64,000 nucleotides of DNA, taken from positions 42,495,521 through 42,559,520 of the forward strand of contig NC_132914.1 of NCBI RefSeq assembly GCF_047675955.1, written 5' to 3'. Within the stretch, counting starts at the first letter, position 1. Each line of letters starts with the position of its first letter. The position numbers were made by a program, and so were the translations under genes. The stretch is from Chlorocebus sabaeus. Lineage: Eukaryota > Chordata > Mammalia > Primates > Cercopithecidae. Shown here piece after piece: positions 61,100 to 64,000 of the stretch. The notes under the pieces are model-generated. The model was not told the DNA's origin, searched no databases, and saw only the letters and a list, made by a program, of their open reading frames with translations.

Positions 61100-61639
61100 A
61101 ATTCTTAGTGATAAATGTGGTTTACAGATGTCTGATCTTAATGCTGAATTTAACCAGCAAAACCATTTTAATTGAATAGTCTATTATATCGCTCTACATT
61201 ACCCTATCTTAATATATAAAAGCTGTAATCAAAATGACAGTATCAAAATCTGTAATTGCAAAAAAATTAATCATAATCTACAGTAACAATTCTAGTTTTG
61301 ACTAAAGAACTGGACTTCTTCACATTTTGTGACATGACCAGGCTTGAAATTCTATTGTGTACAATTTTTCACCATTTTAAATCATCTTTTTGACACACAT
61401 ATTTACACATGAGTTTAAGTCAATTCCTGATTGCTATACACAAATACATCTTGTTTAAGCTGGTTTATGTGAAAATCACTGGAAAATTCCAATTAAGTGG
61501 TTTTTTTTTTTTTATGTGTTCCTATTTTGACCTAAGTCAAATGCTAATCCAGTGAGCATGTGATTGCGGAGCACTGAATGGTCTTAAGAAATCACCATTT
61601 AAAACAATGCACTGCATTGAAGGTATACATATATACATA

Positions 61640-61642
<3 letters not shown>

Positions 61643-61675
<33 letters not shown>
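61643..61675. repeat. TA dinucleotide microsatellite
   Basis: A long AT/TA run likely to be variable in length. Confidence 0.85.
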
Positions 61676-61678
<3 letters not shown>

Positions 61679-61929
61679 GCACTTTTAACTTTAGTGAACC
61701 ATATACATTTTTAAAGTAATGACCAAAACAGGAAACTCAGCTTTGAAGAAAATAAAGTGACAAATTGGTAGACGTGCCATAAACCCTTAAGAACTACTTA
61801 GAAGGTGCTCTGAAAAAGGTAGAAAAGGTAATTTGATCCTATATAAAATGCATTTCAAACCTGATCCGTGCCATCTAGATGCAGTTGCTTAATCATTTTT
61901 CATGTTAGAAATGATTAACTGTAGGCTCA

Positions 61930-62080
61930 CTGAACAATATTTATAATGATAATATTCAAGGAGCACTTACTATATATCAGGCACTGGACTAGCTACAAAT
62001 TTAACACATGCTATCTCATTGATTCATTAACATTCAACACATCTGAAATGTGATTATGACCGCTCACAGCAAATTAAAAG
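61930..62080 (-). mobile_element. MIR fragment
   Basis: ggagcacttactatatatca, then gctatctcattgattc in antisense MIR order. Confidence 0.6.
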
Positions 62081-62343
62081 AAAAAAGGATGAGAAAAGCA
62101 ATAAAGATTTAATATAATAATTAATTACTAGCCATGAGGGATAGAGATTTCATGCACCATGACTCTGCCAGTTATTCAATAAGAGCTTGACCCTGGATAA
62201 CTGACACATCTCCCAAGATTTCCATGAGAAAGAAAAAAAATGGCCTTTCCTCTGGAAAAAAATATAAACAGGTCAGGTTCCACAGCATGACGTCAGTTTA
62301 TATTAACACAACATCTTGAGACACTCCAAATTTCATATCCTAC

Positions 62344-62768
62344 TGTGATGGCTAATACTGAGTGTCAACTTGATTAGATTGAAGGATGCAAAGTATTGAT
62401 GCTGGGTGTGTCTGCGAGGGTGTTGCAAGGGAGATTAACATTTGAGTTGGTGGGCTGGGAAAGGCTGGGTGGGCACCATCTAATCAGCTACCAGCACAGC
62501 TAGAATATAAAGCAGGCAGAAAAAAAGTGAAAAGACTAGACTGGCCTAGCCTACCAGCCTACATCTTACTCCTATGCTTCCTTCCCTCAAACATTGGACT
62601 CCAAGTTCTTCAGTTATGGGACTCGAACTGACTCTCCTTGCTCCTCAGCTTGCATACGTCGTATTGTGGGACCTTGTGATCTTGTGTTAATACTTAATAA
62701 ACTCCCCTTTATATATATGCCTATATATCCTATGAGTTCTGTTCCTCTAGAGAACCCTGACTGATACA
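62344..62768 (+). mobile_element. MLT2-type ERVL solo LTR
   Basis: It begins tgtgatggctaatactgag and ends gaaccctgactgataca, 425 bases, following the MLT2 consensus closely, including cagcacagctagaatat and ccaagttcttcag. The 5-base duplication CCTAC is at 62339-62343 and 62769-62773. No internal sequence remains. Confidence 0.93.
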
Positions 62769-62773
62769 CCTAC

Positions 62774-63466
62774 TAATCAAGCTTCCAATTTCTGTGTGAA
62801 ACTGTTATGAGTGACAAACAAAATGACTTAAAATCTTTGGAACGAAACTGGGGACTGTCTGAATACAAATGACTAAAATTATGTATTCAGAGAAAACTTC
62901 ACGAACTTTCCGTATGACTTATTTGAAGATATAGATTCAAGATACTTTTTATTTTGCATGTTTATTTAAGATGGGAACTTCTAGCCAACCTAATGGTGAA
63001 CTGGACTGATTTTTTTAACTTAGCTGACTAGATGGTTCTGTGATACAAGTATCCCATAGCCAAGCAAGGTTACAAGTCTAGCTACTGAGAAATTATTCTG
63101 TTTTCTAGAAAACAATAATTTTTTAAGTTGTTTTTTGTTCTTTTCATTCTCCTTTAGTAAAGCAGAAGAACATCAGGAATCTAAATGGTGTAAAACCACA
63201 TTCTTATTGGCAATACAAACTATGGTACTAACCGACTTGAACTGTTTTTCGAAGGGAGGATACTAAAGACCACTAATAAAACTTTCAAATAAATTTCAGG
63301 AGCCCACTGCATTTAAGAAGGATGAGGAGAAATAACAGAAAGTTCCAAAGTATCTTACTAAAGCAACCACTGGGGGAAAAAACCCTCTAGGAAAGAATGA
63401 CAGGGAAGTAAATAATTAAGAATATTATTATAATAAATAATATTAATAGTCAATTAAATTAATTAA
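62774..63466. other. Unassigned intron 1 stretch
   Basis: A+T-rich, nothing recognised. The last 50 bases (ataatattattaat-like) form the target of the next L1. Confidence 0.45.
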
Positions 63467-64000
63467 ACGGATCAATTCAGCAGGAAGAGCTAACTATCCT
63501 AAATATACATGCACCCAATACAGGAGCACCCAGATTCATAAAGCAAGTCCTTAGAGACTTACAAAGAGACTTAGACTCCCACACAATAATAATGGGAGAC
63601 TTCAACTCCCCACTGTCAACATTAGACAGATCAACAAGACAGAAAGTTAATAAGGATATCCAGGAACTGAACTCATCTCTGCAGCAAGCAGACCTAATAG
63701 ACATCTACAGAACTCTCCATCCCAAATCAACAGAATATACATTCTTCTCAGCACCACATCACACTTATCCCAAAATTGACCACATAATTGGAAGTAAAGC
63801 ACTCCTCAGCAAATGTACGAGAACAGAAATTATAACAAACAGTCTCTCAGACCACAGTGCAATCAAACTAGAACTCAGGACTAAGAAACTCAATCAAAAC
63901 CGCTCAACTACATGGAAACTGAACGACCTGCTCCTGAATGACTACTGGGTACACAACGAAATGAAGGCAGAAATAAAGATGTTCTTTGAAACCAATGAGA
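63467..64000 (+). mobile_element. Young 5'-truncated L1PA, runs off the window
   Basis: Plus-strand L1 ORF2 from within the endonuclease domain. The frame that includes LTILNIHAPNTGAP near 63490 stays open to base 64000, with no stop in about 170 codons. The catalytic blocks MGDFN, KIDH and SDHS are all present. The element lacks the 5' UTR, ORF1 and the first part of ORF2, so it cannot start its own transposition cycle. High similarity to the L1PA consensus makes it one of the youngest elements here. Confidence 0.9.

Larger units (their letters stand above)
59763..61929. other. Intron 1 stretch, mostly unassigned
   Basis: It contains a weak MIR-like patch at about 60340-60500, the 30-base tandem duplication at 61041-61099 and a TA run at 61643-61675. 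No gene recognised. Confidence 0.45.
59259..64000 (-). other. DBX2: DBX2 intron 1 (partial)
   Basis: The intron begins at the exon 2 acceptor and runs off the right edge. It holds a hAT relic, a 30-base tandem duplication, a TA dinucleotide run, a MIR relic, an MLT2-type solo LTR and the start of a young L1. No exon 1 coding sequence is visible before base 64000. Confidence 0.8.

Noticed and set aside
1..64000. tRNA, rRNA, snRNA or microRNA genes
   Set aside because: I looked for tRNA A/B boxes with folding arms and for U6, 5S and 7SK-like text and saw none beyond the tRNA-derived heads of MIR elements. A covariance-model scan could still find diverged pseudogenes.

Overview
The window is primate nuclear DNA. 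It contains Alu dimers, L1PA-type LINE-1, MIR and L2 relics, MaLR, ERVL and ERVK solo LTRs, and GT-AG split exons. There is no operon structure and no plasmid or phage gene. The only host gene I can support is the homeobox gene DBX2, on the minus strand and entering from the right edge. Three exons are visible: exon 2 at 59163-59258, exon 3 at 45874-46061 and the last coding exon at 38303-38635. Exon 1 lies beyond base 64000. A few DBX2 residues differ from the human protein as I remember it, and a MER11-type ERVK LTR is present. Together these suggest a catarrhine primate, possibly not human. That is recollection, not a comparison I could run.

Bases 1 to about 37500 appear to be intergenic sequence downstream of DBX2, made largely of layered transposable elements. 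1-1800 is an old L1 split by an Alu. 2512-3475 is a small L1 with the 5' inversion expected of twin priming. 4040-7505 is a four-level nest: an old L1M holding an ERVL-type LTR and an L1MA, which itself holds an Alu. 12109-21315 is an older L1 split by a full-length L1 (about 6.2 kb, minus strand). That L1 carried about 845 bases of downstream sequence with it (a 3' transduction), and a shared 17-base target-site duplication brackets the whole insertion. 23870-27940 holds two unusually long L2 LINE copies in tandem. 28367-28560 is a two-piece duplicated segment whose pieces are in the opposite order from their sources. 32155-32495 is a foldback inverted repeat.

From 38 kb to the right edge the window is DBX2. 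Intron 3 (7.2 kb) contains Alu, MIR, L1M and a 150-base tandem repeat. Intron 2 (13.1 kb) contains a THE1/MST solo LTR 167 bases from exon 3, a MaLR-like LTR and a MER11-type LTR with a 6-base duplication. It also contains a roughly 4 kb stretch (55.1-59.2 kb) in which I recognise almost no repeats; this is a reasonable place to look for conserved regulatory DNA. Intron 1 holds a MER5-like hAT relic, an MLT2-type solo LTR with a 5-base duplication, and at the right edge a young 5'-truncated L1 whose ORF2 frame stays open to base 64000.

I do not see a new biological system. The strongest items are structural: the transducing L1, the non-colinear duplication, the foldback, and the repeat-poor, CpG-retaining DNA next to DBX2 exon 2. 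L1, L2, MIR and Alu assignments come from recognising consensus text, so subfamily names and outer boundaries are approximate.
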